NCBI GenBank assembly: GCA_030407085.1 | Contig: CM059582.1 | Location: 162,804,001 to 162,868,000 of the forward strand | From: Trichopria drosophilae | Lineage: Eukaryota; Arthropoda; Insecta; Hymenoptera; Diapriidae | Length of the DNA: 64,000 nt | Direction of reading: 5' to 3' | Shown: positions 12,729-26,344 of the stretch, piece after piece | How the letters are laid out: each line of letters opens with the position of its first letter | How positions within the stretch are numbered: the stretch's first letter is position 1 | Position numbers and translations under genes: made by a program | The notes under the pieces: model-generated | Told to the model about the DNA's origin: nothing | Seen by the model: only the letters and a program-made list of their open reading frames with translations | The model's database searches: none

Positions 12729-15700
12729 CTGTAAAATAAAATAGTATTTGAATTAAAAGAAATCGATTTTGAAAGTATACATTGATCTTCAGTGTCTAAA
12801 GCGTTCATTTTAAAATAATAGAATATTTATCTTAATTATGTTTATCTAAGATTTATTTACACAATTTATTTCCTTATAAAGTTCAAATCATTGTTTACTG
12901 CAAGGGAATACAATAGGAAAGGAAATTGTGGTTCAACCTGGAATTTCCTGGTAGATAGGTAACTAAAGAAACGAGTCATTTATTATGAAAGAACGTTTTT
13001 AGTATTCGAGATATTTTTTTGTCCTTCTTACGTTTTTAAGCCAATTACAAAAATAGATAAAAAGAAATTAAAAATTGCATTATATATCTTTGACTGACTA
13101 ATATTTTCACTTCCCTTTAAATCTAACAAAAAGTGTAACATATCGTTTTTTTTAAAGTAATAAAATATTATTTTTAATGTGTAATTTCATTTATATAACC
13201 ATGCAAGTTTACATTTTTCTATACATATATTGTAAATAGTTGAAAATGATTGATATAAGGTTTTTGGATATACTCATTGCGGATTCGAAAAAAGAAATTT
13301 GTAAAGAGAAACTCGACGGCTGACATTGTCTAAATTGACTTCAAGTTATATACAATATATAATCAACCATTTTCAGTTTTGAATGTTCGTGTACGGATGG
13401 ACAGTCAGTAACCGTCCAGCCTCTTTGTGAACTTTTTTATGCAAATTGAACAATTGAATATAATACACTTAAAAAAATGTACTTGACAAATTCAATTACC
13501 ATTGAGAAGTTGAGTCGAGAGTAGTTGAAAGAAATACCTTTTTTGTTAGTACAACTTTGTTGGTGTTGTTAATTTTACTATTTTTACTTTAGTTAATATT
13601 ATTTACCAGTAAATGAAAAAGTATTCCGAATGATTGGAGATCAAGAAATGCGATTCTATGCACAAAATTCAAAAAGGAATGCACTAATACAATAAAAATA
13701 ATTCCTCTAAAAAAAATTTCCAGAAAAATTCCTAGTCGATTTGACTATTCTTTGACTACGCAGAGTAATTCGATTCGCGTTTCCATAACTATATTTTTTG
13801 TTGATTTAACTCCTTTATGGTTATAAATATAACGTATAAAATTCCGTTGAAATACTTTCAGTTATAGTTACAAAATAGTCAAATCAACTAAGCATTTTTT
13901 TCAGCGTGTAATTTATACCATTTTCCACAAATTGTATAGTTATTGTGAATACTGTCATTTATAAATACTTGCGAATTTAAGTTTTGTTTATAAATTACTA
14001 GATGAAACAATGTTTATAGAGACTAATATATCGTAAAGAATTAATCAATTGCTAAAACCGATCGAAACTAGTAATGTTAATGTAACTGTTTGATAAGGTA
14101 TTGACATGAAACAATTTATTTTGAAAAAATTAATTGTTCCTGTTGTATGTATTAAAAGTTTCTTGCTTAGCACTCAGGGAGTAGAACACGATTTTGCGCC
14201 CTGCAGTGATATCTTCATAAAAAAAATCATATTAAATATGGGCGAAATATCGATCTCCGACGAGTGTCATTGTCACCCTTGCTTTGCTCGTACGACAAAT
14301 TTCGCACTAGTCGAAGATTGGTTAATGCTCCCTTCTTACATAATGTATTATAACGTGCTTCAAAACGATTGAAATATAGAAATATGTCTGCGGAAAAAAG
14401 TGTTGATAATGGTAGATTCAATCTGTTAACTAGATTTTGGTTTTGTTTCTTTTTGATATTTCAGCCCCTTCACGAGCTTATATAACTGTTAATAAAAAGA
14501 TTATACCTTGAAATTGAAAAGAAAAGACTAAAAACACGCATTATATTTTGCTTATAATGAATATTTCATTGCTGCTCACGAATATCAATTTTGCTACAAA
14601 CAATATTTTTACTTCAAAAATAATGCGTTATTCTTTGTTCCATACATTTTTATTTTCAACATTTTTTCTACAAGTAGGTTTTTTTCGATAAGTATGTTTA
14701 AAAATTCAATGAGTAACATTTGTTTCGTTTTTATGTTAATTTTTGCAATTGAATTAATTACTTTGTAGTGATTGGTGTTGATATAATTCATCCACATTAT
14801 AGGTTAGGTTTTTCCACTAGGCACGGAATACTCGTTAATAAAACTTGATATCTTAAGCCATTATAGCCTGGGCGATTAGTCGTAACTTTTCGCTATACTT
14901 TTTTCATGTTATATCAAAGAAAATGCAGATTTACATTTTTATCAGTGCTCTTGAATTTTATGAAATTAAACATTTACAAAAATAATTAGTAATAAACATT
15001 GCACCGATTTAAACGGTTTATAACAATAAACTTTTATGATTCACATAAATACCACAACAGGTATTTATTCTAATTACTATGAAGGATCTAAAAAGTACTG
15101 GCCTTCGCGAGGATATCAATTATCCCATTTACATTCGATTAGTTGGATATTCAAGACAAATACTTTCATTGTTTAAGCCATTACATTAATGTGTATTATA
15201 TTTTTTTAAATTACTATCTCTTAGTAAACGCTGTAGAGTAGTATAACAAAAGAATTTTCTGCATGTAATGTATTCTTACAAATTCATAATGTTTGGATAT
15301 ATTTGAAGTTTCTGAACAAGTTTTATAAAAAAATCAATTAAAACAAAAATATTTCAAATTGTTATTTGACCAAGTTAAAGAATTTCATATTATTCGGAAA
15401 TAAAGCCAATAATTTTTAAGAATATATGGTAGGATTAAGAACTAGAACCAGTTTGGATCGATTTATTATAGGAATTAATTTGAATTAATTCATATACCCA
15501 TTTAGATAGAATGCTTATACAATCATATAACATTTTTTGGACTTTCCTGTCTTTCGTTTTTCCTTTTATGATCTGGAAATAGTAAAATAAAAACCCTGTT
15601 CCCAAAAATGGAAAAATGTACAGAATTCAAAAAATGCAATAAATTTTCCAATTTAGTAGAATTTATATTTAGGTCATTTTTGGCCCAAATACGGAGAAAA

Positions 15701-16490
15701 TTTTCGAGTACACGGTTTTTGTCTCCAAAAAGAATTTAACTAGAAAATTTACTTTTTGAATACAAAAATGTCGTATTTTCGTAATTTTCATTCTTTGTCA
15801 GTTAACTGATTTTTGTCGAATGTATAACTTTAATTATTAGTTAAAAATATAAATGAGATTTTTCATCTGAAGTGTGAGGTCACGTCATTAAATATTTAAA
15901 CGTTTCATTTTAAATACAAACAGATATTTTTCATGAAATTAGATGAAACTCTAATATGTCGGTACTTCTTAAATTGTCGAACACGAATTTCATGTTTTTT
16001 AAATATTAATATAACATTGAATTACATTTCCTATTCGGTTATTAATAAAAATCTTATTAAACCTTTCTTTAGATTTAATAAAAATCAATAATTGCGAAAA
16101 CATCTTGCCCCAAAACTACTCATTACATTTATTTTGACGAGTACCTTCTTTTTTAAGAACAGTTAGTAAGTAGGTTATTAGATATATGCCCATAATTTAA
16201 ATAACTTAAAACATCGTGTAAACTTAGTAATGATACGAAATGAAAGCTTAGGTAATTACCTTCTTAGAATAATAAACTCTCGATGTGTGCACGTTATTCT
16301 CATAAAACACGAATATATCTAATTGGATTCGTGCCAGATTAAATTTCCTTCCATCGATTGCAAAGTACAATATTCCACCGTGTCTTTGTAATATATCACA
16401 GTTTGCGTTTCAGTATTTTATAAATCACCATATAAAAATGTCTCTAGGAAGCACTTAAATAACAGTTCGGGTCTCGTCATAAAATACATG
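12729..16490. other. Non-coding, repeat-bearing stretch
   Basis: I see no convincing gene. The sequence includes a probable fold-back element around 13700-13915, where ATTTGACTATT and its inverse AATAGTCAAAT face each other and the end resembles TTTTTTCAGCGTGTA. A repeat at 14190-14345 is related to 23205-23290. The short plus-strand ORF at 14106-14372 lies inside that repeat. Confidence 0.4.
14190..14345. repeat. Dispersed repeat, inverse copy at about 23205-23290
   Basis: Words such as GCGCCCT, GGGCGAAATATCGATCTCC and ACGAGTGTCATTGTCACCCT reappear in diverged inverse form at 23205-23290 (GGGTAACAATCACACTCGTTGG, GAGATCGATATTTCG). The ORFs covering this stretch are therefore likely repeat-derived. 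Confidence 0.45.
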
Positions 16491-16496
16491 TTTATT
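16491..16496 (-). terminator. Polyadenylation signal AATAAA of the Ninjurin gene
   Basis: TTTATT on the plus strand is AATAAA on the gene strand, about 170 bases downstream of the Ninjurin stop. The spacing suits a short 3' UTR. Confidence 0.5.
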
Positions 16497-16667
16497 AAAA
16501 TATTTGTACAAATCTTTGGCCTGAACTGACCATTGTAAGTTTAAGTAAGTATAAAACGAGTAACAAATTTTTTGTACGTTTTCAAGTCATGATAGTGTCT
16601 TCAAAACAGAGATCACCAAGTGTTCCTAGTAAATTAAAGTCTTCAGATGTCAATCTGGACATTGAAG

Positions 16668-17507
16668 TTAAACGGCCGAAGCTTCGATGGCAGTAAATGG
16701 TTCGACCACACCGAAGGAAGAAATGAAAACGTTCAGAATCGTCACTAAGAAGATGGCGATCACCGTCAAATTGTTCGCTCTGTTAGCTTTCCACCTCTCG
16801 TCCAAAAGTTTCACGTTATATCGACTGTTCCAAATTAACCCAATACCTACTACAACTTGCAGGATCAAGCTCATCCCTATCATGATTAGCGATGGATAAA
16901 AGTATGGATGACGTCCACTGCTTTGAAGGACGTATCTCATCTGATTGGCGTTTGCAGACAATAAAGCTAAGTCCATCATACCCTGAGCAATGGTTTTCTT
17001 CTGTTGGTAAACGTTCATGTCCGGCGAAACGGGTACCCAGTTAGGTGGCATCGGAAAAGGGGTCGTCGGTTGAAAAGTCGGCGTGGCAGGATACTCCTCT
17101 TCCGGAATTCCCATTCGTTGCGAGAGAAAACCATCATCGATTCCTTCATGTCCACTAAGTTGTGATCTGAGACCAATAGAATTTCGTCGGGCAAGACGCA
17201 GTTCCAAGTCAGCCAAATTAGTCTCCGACCCAAAAAGGGATCTGGCAGTATTTAAGTTCTCCGTATCCAAAAGAGGCTGAGCATTGATGGTTTCGATCGT
17301 CGAGATTTCATTATTATTCTCACCATCTTCTTGAGCTTCAGTCGCTTGGGTCTTCGGTTTGTCACTGACATCATTCATGTAAATGATGAGCTCATCGTGA
17401 TCCGATGTTGGGTTTTTCGCAGTTTCTTGGTTTTCCACTTTTTCTTTGTTTTCCTCCTTTTCTTTGTTTTCCTCCTTTTCTTTGCTTTTCTCCTTTTCTT
17501 TCTCCAT
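16668..17507 (-). CDS. Ninjurin family membrane protein
   Basis: Ninjurins are small two-helix plasma-membrane proteins. Vertebrate NINJ1 mediates adhesion and plasma-membrane rupture during lytic death, and insect ninjurins act in stress and adhesion. This single-exon ORF has 279 residues from the ATG at 17507; a GTG six bases further upstream is not a plausible start. The conserved module starts near residue 165: QKKTIAQGMMDLALLSANA (amphipathic helices), then helix 1 at about 204-226 (PSLIMIGMSLILQVVVGIGL), a polar loop with RWKANRANN, and helix 2 at about 246-267 ending FISSFGVVEP. The N-terminal tail is unusually long: residues 1-25 are almost only Lys/Glu/Asn in EKEENKEK repeats, followed by an acidic Ser/Thr-rich stretch and a Pro-rich stretch before the module. 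NINJ1 is about 150 residues, so the tail is an addition. No intron is visible. Confidence 0.93.
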   Translation of the reverse strand: MEKEKEKSKEKEENKEKEENKEKVENQETAKNPTSDHDELIIYMNDVSDKPKTQATEAQEDGENNNEISTIETINAQPLLDTENLNTARSLFGSETNLADLELRLARRNSIGLRSQLSGHEGIDDGFLSQRMGIPEEEYPATPTFQPTTPFPMPPNWVPVSPDMNVYQQKKTIAQGMMDLALLSANANQMRYVLQSSGRHPYFYPSLIMIGMSLILQVVVGIGLIWNSRYNVKLLDERWKANRANNLTVIAIFLVTILNVFISSFGVVEPFTAIEASAV

Positions 17508-17738
17508 TGTCACGATAACTTAATCATATGCTGTCACTGAACACAAAATGAACTCTTCTTCCCAACAAATTCTTAAGTTGAAACAAATGATATTGATATA
17601 CTTTGCTCCACTGAGGTATGTGGGCTACGTATGTGTTATCCGCTCCATCTGTCTGGCAGCACTGTTTGGCGTCTATTTTATTGGCTATTTAGGTTGCTTT
17701 CGCACGCTCTATTTTTATCTTGACTTCCGTATATAACC

Positions 17739-17746
17739 TGACGTCA
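17739..17746. promoter_or_regulatory. Perfect CRE/ATF palindrome TGACGTCA upstream of Ninjurin
   Basis: The palindrome TGACGTCA lies about 230 bases upstream of the Ninjurin ATG, in the expected promoter region. It is the consensus for CREB/ATF-type bZIP factors. An 8-mer can occur by chance, so binding is an inference. Confidence 0.35.
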
Positions 17747-18510
17747 AATATGATTTTTACAAAAAACATTCAAGAGGAAAGTCTTCAAGATTGATTCAGA
17801 CTTTCGGTGAAACCAGGAAAGCACTAATTGCTCGTTTGTATTCTTTCGAAATGCATGACCACTTAACTTTATTCCTCGAAATGCGACAAACTGATTCACG
17901 CACACCCACTAGGCTAATTGTTCGACGTAAATTTCAGACGTTGCACTTGACGAATGTACGACGTCGCTTAGGCACGCGAATGCTTCAAGTATAATACAAA
18001 TTTGACTCGTCGCCTCCTTATGTCATTTGATGCAGTGACTTGCGTTACGCAAAAAAAAATAACAAAAGGCACTATCAATTTTAATAATAATTTGTTTACA
18101 ACAATAGATACCCTTGTGTATACAGACTTTTGATGAGAATTTTGTTGATAAACGTCTGTTAATTTCTATTTATATAATGTCGAAAAATGTGCTTTGTATG
18201 GTGATTTGAAATTTTCTTTTCAATGTGTCATATCGAAAATACATGATTGTCAAAAGCTAGTGAACTCTTGACTTCTTTGAAGGTAAACTTTTATAAAGTT
18301 GTTTGTTATCGCTTTAATGGTTCACTTTTACACATTCACTTACTTAAACTTTGGCACATGAGATTAGGCACAGTGCTATCTTGAATTGCATTGGGTTTTA
18401 AAAATCAGTGATTCCTAGCATTTTATTTTTCATCGACAATAGTCGGAGCCTAAATTCTGTCATAGGTGCATCACTGTTCTTGTATGAAACTAACACAATT
18501 CTAACCGTAA

Positions 18511-18733
18511 TTATTGACAATTAGAGAAGCCGCAATTTCCCGCGTGGCTTCTTTAGAGCTAATGTTGGCACGAATGCACGGCACGGACGTAAAGTCGCTT
18601 CTGTGGAACACCAAGTTTACGGTCGTATCGAAACGTCATTCGCTGAATCTCAGTCAAGTCAAGGCTACCAAAATGAAGGAGGGAGAAAAAGGGGCTAGCG
18701 GATCGATGCAAAAGATCTTTGTTGGTGGTTTTG
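18511..18733 (+). CDS. Possible exon of an unrecognised gene
   Basis: An open stretch on the plus strand follows TTATTGACAATTAG, a possible acceptor, and ends before GTATGCG, a possible donor. It is clearly GC-richer than its surroundings, and many third codon positions are G or C. The translation includes REAAISRVASLELMLARM and MKEGEKGASGSMQKIFVGGF. No family recognised and no partner exon identified. It could equally be a promoter-associated GC-rich stretch of the divergent Ninjurin gene about 1 kb away. Confidence 0.22.
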
Positions 18734-18804
18734 TATGCGTTAGTAGCCTTCGAAATTACGTGTCATTGATAATGAAAAAGGAAATGAAAAAAGTTGAATG
18801 CTAA

Positions 18805-21800
18805 AGTCGTAAGAGAGGAATTTAAGTTATTCCTTAAATATTAAATCTCAGTTTGCATGATCTGTATTATCAGCCAACGTGCAGATATATTCACTGAATT
18901 TTCACTTCCGGAATAGAGATTCGCGTAACTTTTATTTTGTTGCATATACATCGAACTTATTTTGTGAAATTCATATTATAAATGTTATACGTCATTTTCA
19001 GCATAGCACGTTATTGTTTTCGCAATGCAGGGCTTCATAGATAATTAGCAATCAATAATACATCCGGAATATTAGTCATTTGTTCCCGGAAGAAAGTTGT
19101 CTTCCGATCGTTTTTAACTTGAAATTATCCATCGCGAAATTTCCAGTAGATGATTTTATGAGACTATTATCTAATATCTAAATTTTTATGATACATGTCT
19201 TATTTAAAGATAAACACTTCATTAAACTATTTATAAAAAAATTGGTGTGGAAAACACTGGAAGTTATTGTGCTAATCGTTCCATTCTTTCTTATCATTTT
19301 TGTTTACGATTCTCATTTTATTACGTTTCCTGAGAGTCTCCATTTTTTGCATTTTCTTATATTTTATTTAAAATTTATGAATAACATATTTTATTTATAT
19401 GTATCTTGATTTGAGCCTTATTTTCAGTTAAATACACGGAAGTGATATGTGTCTTTCATCGTATTTATTTATGACTCGAAATTAATAAGTATTTCTAATA
19501 CATTCCACTAATATGATGTAATGTTTAATTCATTTACTTGTCAGAGCTATGTATTAAAAGATATAATCTTACACGAGATTATCCTTCTTTTAATTCACAC
19601 CGTCTTTTTTCATTTCCAACAAAAATTATAAACGAAGAAGGGGATTGCTTTAGTAAAAATTATAAAGTTACTAGAATAAAATATGAAGTTTATAAAATTA
19701 ATATTTGTAATAAAAAAGAAAATTGTACTAGATATAATTCTACTAGATAGTAATTCTACTATCTTTTTAACACCCATTTGTTTTATTTAGTTATCGATAG
19801 AAAAAATTGTTTAACCCATTAAGTCCTGATTGGACATTTTTTCGCGTAGTTTTCAAACGTTGTATTTTGTGTAAAGAAAGGTTGAGCATGTCGAAGCAAG
19901 AATATCTGACGTAAAATTAACTCAACTTTCATATTCTTTCGATAGAGTTTTCAACAAATTCAAAAAATCTATATACGATTACTTTAAAAAAAATGGAACT
20001 TCACTAAAAAATATGGCTTATTTGGCATAATTCTTAAACCCTCGAATAACACAATTTTATTTAAAGGTTATTAGCAAAAGGTTGCTTCCAACAAAATTAA
20101 CAAGATCTGCATAATTAATTAAAAGATTTTATTATATTTTGGATTACTAATAGACATCGAATACACACCATAAAAGAGAAACATAGCGAATTCAATAAAC
20201 TAAAATCTTGAAATTGTTGTGAAAACTTTAAATTGTAAAAAGATTTACAATTCCGAAAAAATTAACGAAAATTCGCAAATTGTTCGTTACATTCTATAGT
20301 TTTTTTGTGTATGCAGTAAAAAAATATATCTCACAGACAAAAATCTCAAATTTATTACTTGAAACGTAAAAAAGCGTGGGTCAACAAATCGCGGATATAA
20401 AAATTCATTTCAAGACAAACAATTCCATTTTTAATTTGTCACTGTACGATAAGTATCGACCGAGTTATGGACATATGAAAATTTTCAGTTTTTGACAAAT
20501 AAAAAATTGTGAAAAATTATTACTCGCTACCAAGTTATTTTAAAAATCTGAAAAAAATAGACAATATTTATTTCACCGAGTTGTATCTGTAAAAAAATTG
20601 CAAACAAAATCGTGGCCGATTTCAAAAGTGTCTGAATATGAGTCAAATATCCTTTTGACGAAAAAAAAGCAAAGTACTCCGTTAATTAACATTCATATGA
20701 TAATACATCATGTAGCGGTTTCTATAAAGTCAATAAGTCAATAACCTTAGAGTGAAGAAATTTGTAACCAAATTGAATAAATCCTTATCAAAGGAAGTAC
20801 AATATTGAATGTTATGAAGAACTAACTGAAATTCATGGGTTGATTAACACATATGATATTTTTGGTATAAATTATTTACGTTTTTAACACATTTTACGTA
20901 GAAAAATTATCATTGGATAAGTTAAAAGAATATCTCTAACATTGATTGAAAATAGTCATTAATTATTACATTTAGTGTTGAAATATAATATTGAAAAACC
21001 TCTTTTTAGAAAGAGGGTTAAGACAGCACTGAGAAGAATGTTTAGTTTAGTAAATTTAAGTAGATTGTAAATTACCTAATAGGAACTAAATCTAAACTAT
21101 ATTAATCCACATTGACTAACTCAGTATTAATGTTACTAAATATTTTTCCCAATGTACGTACGCCACTGAAATAAAAGTGAAGTTGGTGAAATTTTGCTAC
21201 TTAAAGACACGAAATTATCATTCTTTTTAGAATAATGATAAGTGAAAATGATCACACGGATGTGGAGTGACTTCTTTAGTTTCTTAATAGTATAGTCTTA
21301 TACGTAGTGGAATGTCAATAAATTACCCATCAATTTTGCCTTAAAAATTTGGAACACAAGGTTTGGAAATTGGAAATATTAAAAAATAGGTTTTGCCGGA
21401 CTGGAAATTCCAATTTCCTATCACATATTCTATGTGGAGTTTCATATAAGAACATGTGAGGAATTAAATTAATTGCAAATATGTAATTGCTATCGTATAT
21501 GGGAAAGGTACCACAATTGCTTAACATTTCGTTGTAAAATCCCGTTTGGGAAACAGGAATTCATTTTGGAAATGGTTCTATTTACAGTTGCACTCATTTA
21601 TGTTCCCTACAAGAGCTCATGTAGAAATGTGCACTTCATTGGTTCAAGTTTGCATAAAGTAAGTTCATATCCAGTTTAATTTTGCAAGTGCTCTTAGAAA
21701 TTCTATACAAGTCTACTAGCCCTGGTAGAAAACAAAGCTGGTTTATGTTCACTTTTTCTGGGCTCCATTGCTCACAACATACAGACCAGAAAAATTATCA

Positions 21801-24800
21801 TTTTTTCTACCAAGGAAACACTATATTACATACAATTTTAAGCGGGGAAAAATGTGGGACGATCTCAGGTGGACAACTAGAAACGACCAAAATATTTTTA
21901 ACTATATGTATACAATTTTTAGTAAAACGTCCTTGACATCAGGATATTCATCCTAGCATTTTTAATTTAATACACCAGAAAGTAGTTAAGTGATTATTAT
22001 CTATTGTCCTTACAATTATGAGAGAAATCCAAATCATTTATTACCTGTATTTTTCAAAACCTTCAATGTAAAACATTCTGTTTGTTACTTACGATTCAAT
22101 AAATAAAAATAATTCTTTTATCTCGTGGTTTCTAATGTGAAAATCGCAATAAAAGTAAATAAAACATGATCCGGTCATGGTTACGGTACACAAAGGTAGA
22201 ATTATTGGATCGTGGATCTTACTCTCAGACACAGTTGACTCACTGACAGCCGTGGCTCCATTGTATCGTAATGAATTGGCGAATTAATCAAGTCTTTCCA
22301 ATTCATATTAGAGCATATAATGACGGTATCGCCATCCATATTAGGCAGACATATATTTCCTATACATGCGCATAAATTGTTCAGATATTACAATCTAAAA
22401 CTATTGTCTTACTATTACGTTTCGCGCTTTTTAGAATTAATTATTTCTTAATTCCTTTAATGCATGAATTTCATTTTTTATGAAGGATTAAGAATTAAAT
22501 TCCAATGAAACGCAAGATGCTGAAAGAACAAAGTGCATATAAGATTGCTACTTTTCCAGTCGATAGCTGTTGGACAGCTTAAATAATCATAGAATACATA
22601 GAATAATACTTGGAATGAATATTCATCGATCTTTAAGATACATATATGTTTCATGATATACGTAGCTTTAGGGGAGTTCTAAAATTGGTTGATCTCATTG
22701 GTCTCATTCGTACATTAATTAATTTCAATAACAAATAACTCAGTATTTGTTAACATTAGGACTTCTTATAATTTTCTTTGTTATCTTCTAAAATAAAGTT
22801 TTCTTGTAGAATTCCCAGTTACATATATTCCTTGATATTTTTCAGTAAATTATATGTAGACATTACAATAATTACATGTAATTTAATCAATTTTCAAACT
22901 GATTGTTCTGCGTAGATTCCCGTATGGAAAATTGTCACGTAACGCCAGATACTGTACATAATTACTAGACAGTTCTTGCAACGAATGACCATATTCTTAA
23001 AACTATACCTTTACAATCCCGAATCCATATAGTAAAACTATTTGCGCACTTCTCGGAAAATACCTATTTTGTTCCCTAGTTGAACAATGAATTATTGGAA
23101 ATCTCAATCGACTACTTTCTTAGAGATAGAGAATTGATCATTTCAGCATGGAGCTATACAGATTAGTCTGTATAGTAATACTATAATAGTACATTATATG
23201 TCAAGGGCGCAATATTGTGAAAATTGTCGCCCGAGCGAAGTGAGGGTAACAATCACACTCGTTGGAGATCGATATTTCGTCTGTGACCAATAATGTATTG
23301 TTTGATCCCATTGTCATAGGACTCGAGAATTCGCGGTCTAGGGAGAAATCGAGTTTTACGGCCGAATGGTCAAAAAGTATTATAATAAATAACTATACCA
23401 TAAACTGATCACAAGAAACTATTTTGCACCCTGTATCGCGGGGTACTAAATAGTACTTTCTCTTCATGTGAAGCAAGGTATTTATATCTAGGAGCAAAAT
23501 GACATTTTGTCCACAGATGTGCATTTCTCATAACAGTCTATTATTACTTAATCACATTACTCATTCTGTACAAACACAATATTATTATTTAATTATACAA
23601 TTTTTTTATTTGATAAAAATGTGCAGCTTTTTATTATACTATTATGCACTTTTAAACCATATCACCTAACGTTTGGGGATCTTGTTTGAGATAATAATAT
23701 GTGCAACTACAGAGAATAGATGTTTACAGACTCTTCCGATTCGCTTTGCTCGGGCGTCAAATTCACACTTGTTGGCAAACACCCGTTTCACTACCTGGTC
23801 CCTTAAGTACCATGAATTTTTCCGAAACTGAAATTAAATTTTTCTTTAAAAATTCTTTCTTGATTAATATATACGATTCGGTATATCTACGGGAAGAGTA
23901 TACCTACTGCAAAAGCCGGAACTTAACAAGGTTTTAATGTTCCTGCAAAATTTTGCATATTCGTACTGTGTACATAGTAAACCTAGCTATGTACGTAACA
24001 CGTGTACAATTTTTACTAGTAACTTTAAACCATCTATTTTTGTTATAGGTCCCTTAATAAGTTATTTTATAGTAAATCGCTGAAATAGAAATAATTATTA
24101 TTCAGTTATCGAACAACTTTTGAATCCCTGATTCTGTAATTCATTCATTGTGCAATGGATTTAACAATTATTGTATTTTAATTTAATATAAACCTAAAAG
24201 TTGTGTTGACTGGTGCCTTGATTATAGTTTCGCTCGCTTAGAAACTCCAACCCTGCGGCGAATCGACTACTTCTTAATGCTTGTTCGTTTATGCTAACAG
24301 CTTTCAGTTTTATTATAAAATGTACTACACCTATATTTTTTGTAAACTGAATAAAAAATAAGGAGAGGGATAGGGTCCGGAAATAGTTAGATCCAAGTGG
24401 ATTCGATAGTTATATTATAACAATGTGATTCTTAGATGAATAAATATTGAAAGTGATTTACACATGACCAGTGATCTATGTCGTAGTAAAATTGAAAACG
24501 AGCATTTTAAACAAATTCAACCCTGACCACAGGTCAGCCAACGTATCAATAAATAATACTTGTAAAAGACTTACTTCACACACTTATATTATAATATACT
24601 ATTCGATGCATATTACATATTTACTATGATTTGAACATTTGCACTGGTAGTGTGCAAGCGTTATCTCTACTCCAGGCCACTAATCAGCTGTCAATTTAAG
24701 AATTTAGCGATCCACGAAATTGTCTTGAGTATTTTGACCACTTACTCATTTTCCTCAATCAAAAAATATCGAGAGAAATGCAGTCCGTAGAGAAGTATTT

Positions 24801-25380
24801 TTAAAAAATGTTTATTATGATTCTTTCGGAAACTTGGCATACGACACATACGGTCGCATGGACGTAAAAAATCAAGGATACAAATTTTTGTATTACATTT
24901 TCGTGATCTTTAGGGTTTGAAACGTCGATATTTGATAAAAAACTATAGTGTAATTTTTTTTTGTCGAACTGATCAAATTCAATACTTCGTCCAAATCCGT
25001 GATCTGGGTCGAAGTAATTCAAGTATTAAACATACTTCTACTTTGAAACATTTTTACAAAGTAAAAGGTTCTTTCAATGCTTGCAGTTAGGCTCACTCCA
25101 AAATCAATGGACCGGAACATAACATTACATTGAGTCGTATGTAAAATTACAATTTTATACAGAAATCGAACTTTTTAATGTATAGAAACTGTATTACATT
25201 TCGCAAACACTACTCGTTTTAAACATGCTACACGTAAGTGTTAACATTTGTTTCAATTGCTTGAAGTAAGTTCAAAATTGCATATAATTTAAAAAATTGT
25301 ACAGTTCAATCAATAATTTAATTTAATGCGTAACGATTACATCGTATAGATTTAAACAATGTTCCTTTCTTCTAAGAGGG
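18805..25380. other. Long non-coding stretch
   Basis: AT-rich sequence without recognisable exons. The ORFs of 60-85 codons here have no family signature, no RNY pattern and no flanking splice sites. Repeats seen: the diverged copy at 23205-23290, and a CACTCG/CACACTTGTATT-type repeat near 24560 that recurs at about 29731 and 30691. Confidence 0.45.
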
Positions 25381-25384
25381 AACT

Positions 25385-25760
25385 CGACCGTGGCACTACG
25401 GTAAAAAATCGAAGATAATATTATTTTGTCAAAGAATGTCCCAATTCCGCTAATCGAAGTTGTACACGCAATGAGACGACCTGGCACGACCTACAAGTTA
25501 TGCAAACATTTCGCGATCCAATGTTTTGGAAATAACACGGAAATAGAAAAAGCTGTTCGGTTCTCATCGCTCTACTTTACCACCGTTACGCAATAGCCAG
25601 GTATTGAATTATTCCGTCGTCAAGTAAACAAGCAGCTTGCAAGCTGTGCTTTCGGCTTTTCGTTTGCTGAGGGACTTTCCGGTCCTGCAGTGACGTTGAG
25701 ATAAGCGTGCGGTTTAAAATGTCACGGGATCGGATGGTCTTGTTGTTCCTGCAAATCATT
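25385..25760 (+). promoter_or_regulatory. GC-richer island, possible promoter or 5' exon of the downstream gene
   Basis: This roughly 370-base stretch has many CpG dinucleotides in an AT-rich setting. It holds an open frame ending at TAG near 25605 (includes VPIPLIEVVHAMRRPGTTYK). It also holds an ATG at about 25718 in AAAATGTCACGG that starts a short ORF with a hydrophobic run (MVLLFLQIILKLIVF). Whether it is the 5' end of the gene proposed at 26345-31728 is unknown. Confidence 0.2.
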
Positions 25761-26344
25761 TTAAAACTAATCGTATTCTGTATGAAGAGAGTTACGCCTT
25801 CCGTTAAGCTTTTGATTCAGGAATTAAATACGATTCTCCTACAAACCGTTTTACCATATTGAAAAATTAGTATCTTGATTTATAAAATGGGTCGAGGAAC
25901 TCATTACTGATTAGTTTATTATAAATTTATTTTGGACTAGGGGTAAAAATTCGATTTGTTAGTAGAATTTCATTTGAAAGGATACTGTATTTATACGAGC
26001 ATAATATAGAATATCGAAAAACATTTTTTTTATGAATATCTATTTTTTACGATTGTATTTCCTAAATTGTTGTTGCTAATTTGGGATTACCAAAAAACCA
26101 AGTTCGGTTTAGAATTTTGAAAGGCAATTGTGAATTTTGAGGTTGCAATTATGGACAACTGCATTCAGACTAATGGCGAACAAAATGCTTTAAAAACATA
26201 TTTCATTATTAAAGCGGTTTAAGTATCTGATTAAAATGCAGAAGAAAGAACAACAAGTTTATACCACTTATGATACATAACTGACGTATTGCGGGTGCGA
26301 TTATCGTTTGTCCGGAGAAACATGTAGAGGAACTGTTGGCTGAT

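Noticed and set aside
14106..14421. Plus- and minus-strand ORFs of 64-88 codons
   Set aside because: They overlap a dispersed repeat with an inverse copy at about 23205, have no family resemblance and no consistent codon bias.
15077..15189. Short plus-strand ORF (MKDLKSTGLREDINYPIYIR)
   Set aside because: It looked briefly like a receptor N-terminus, but it is only ~37 codons, with no donor before the stop and no neighbouring exon.
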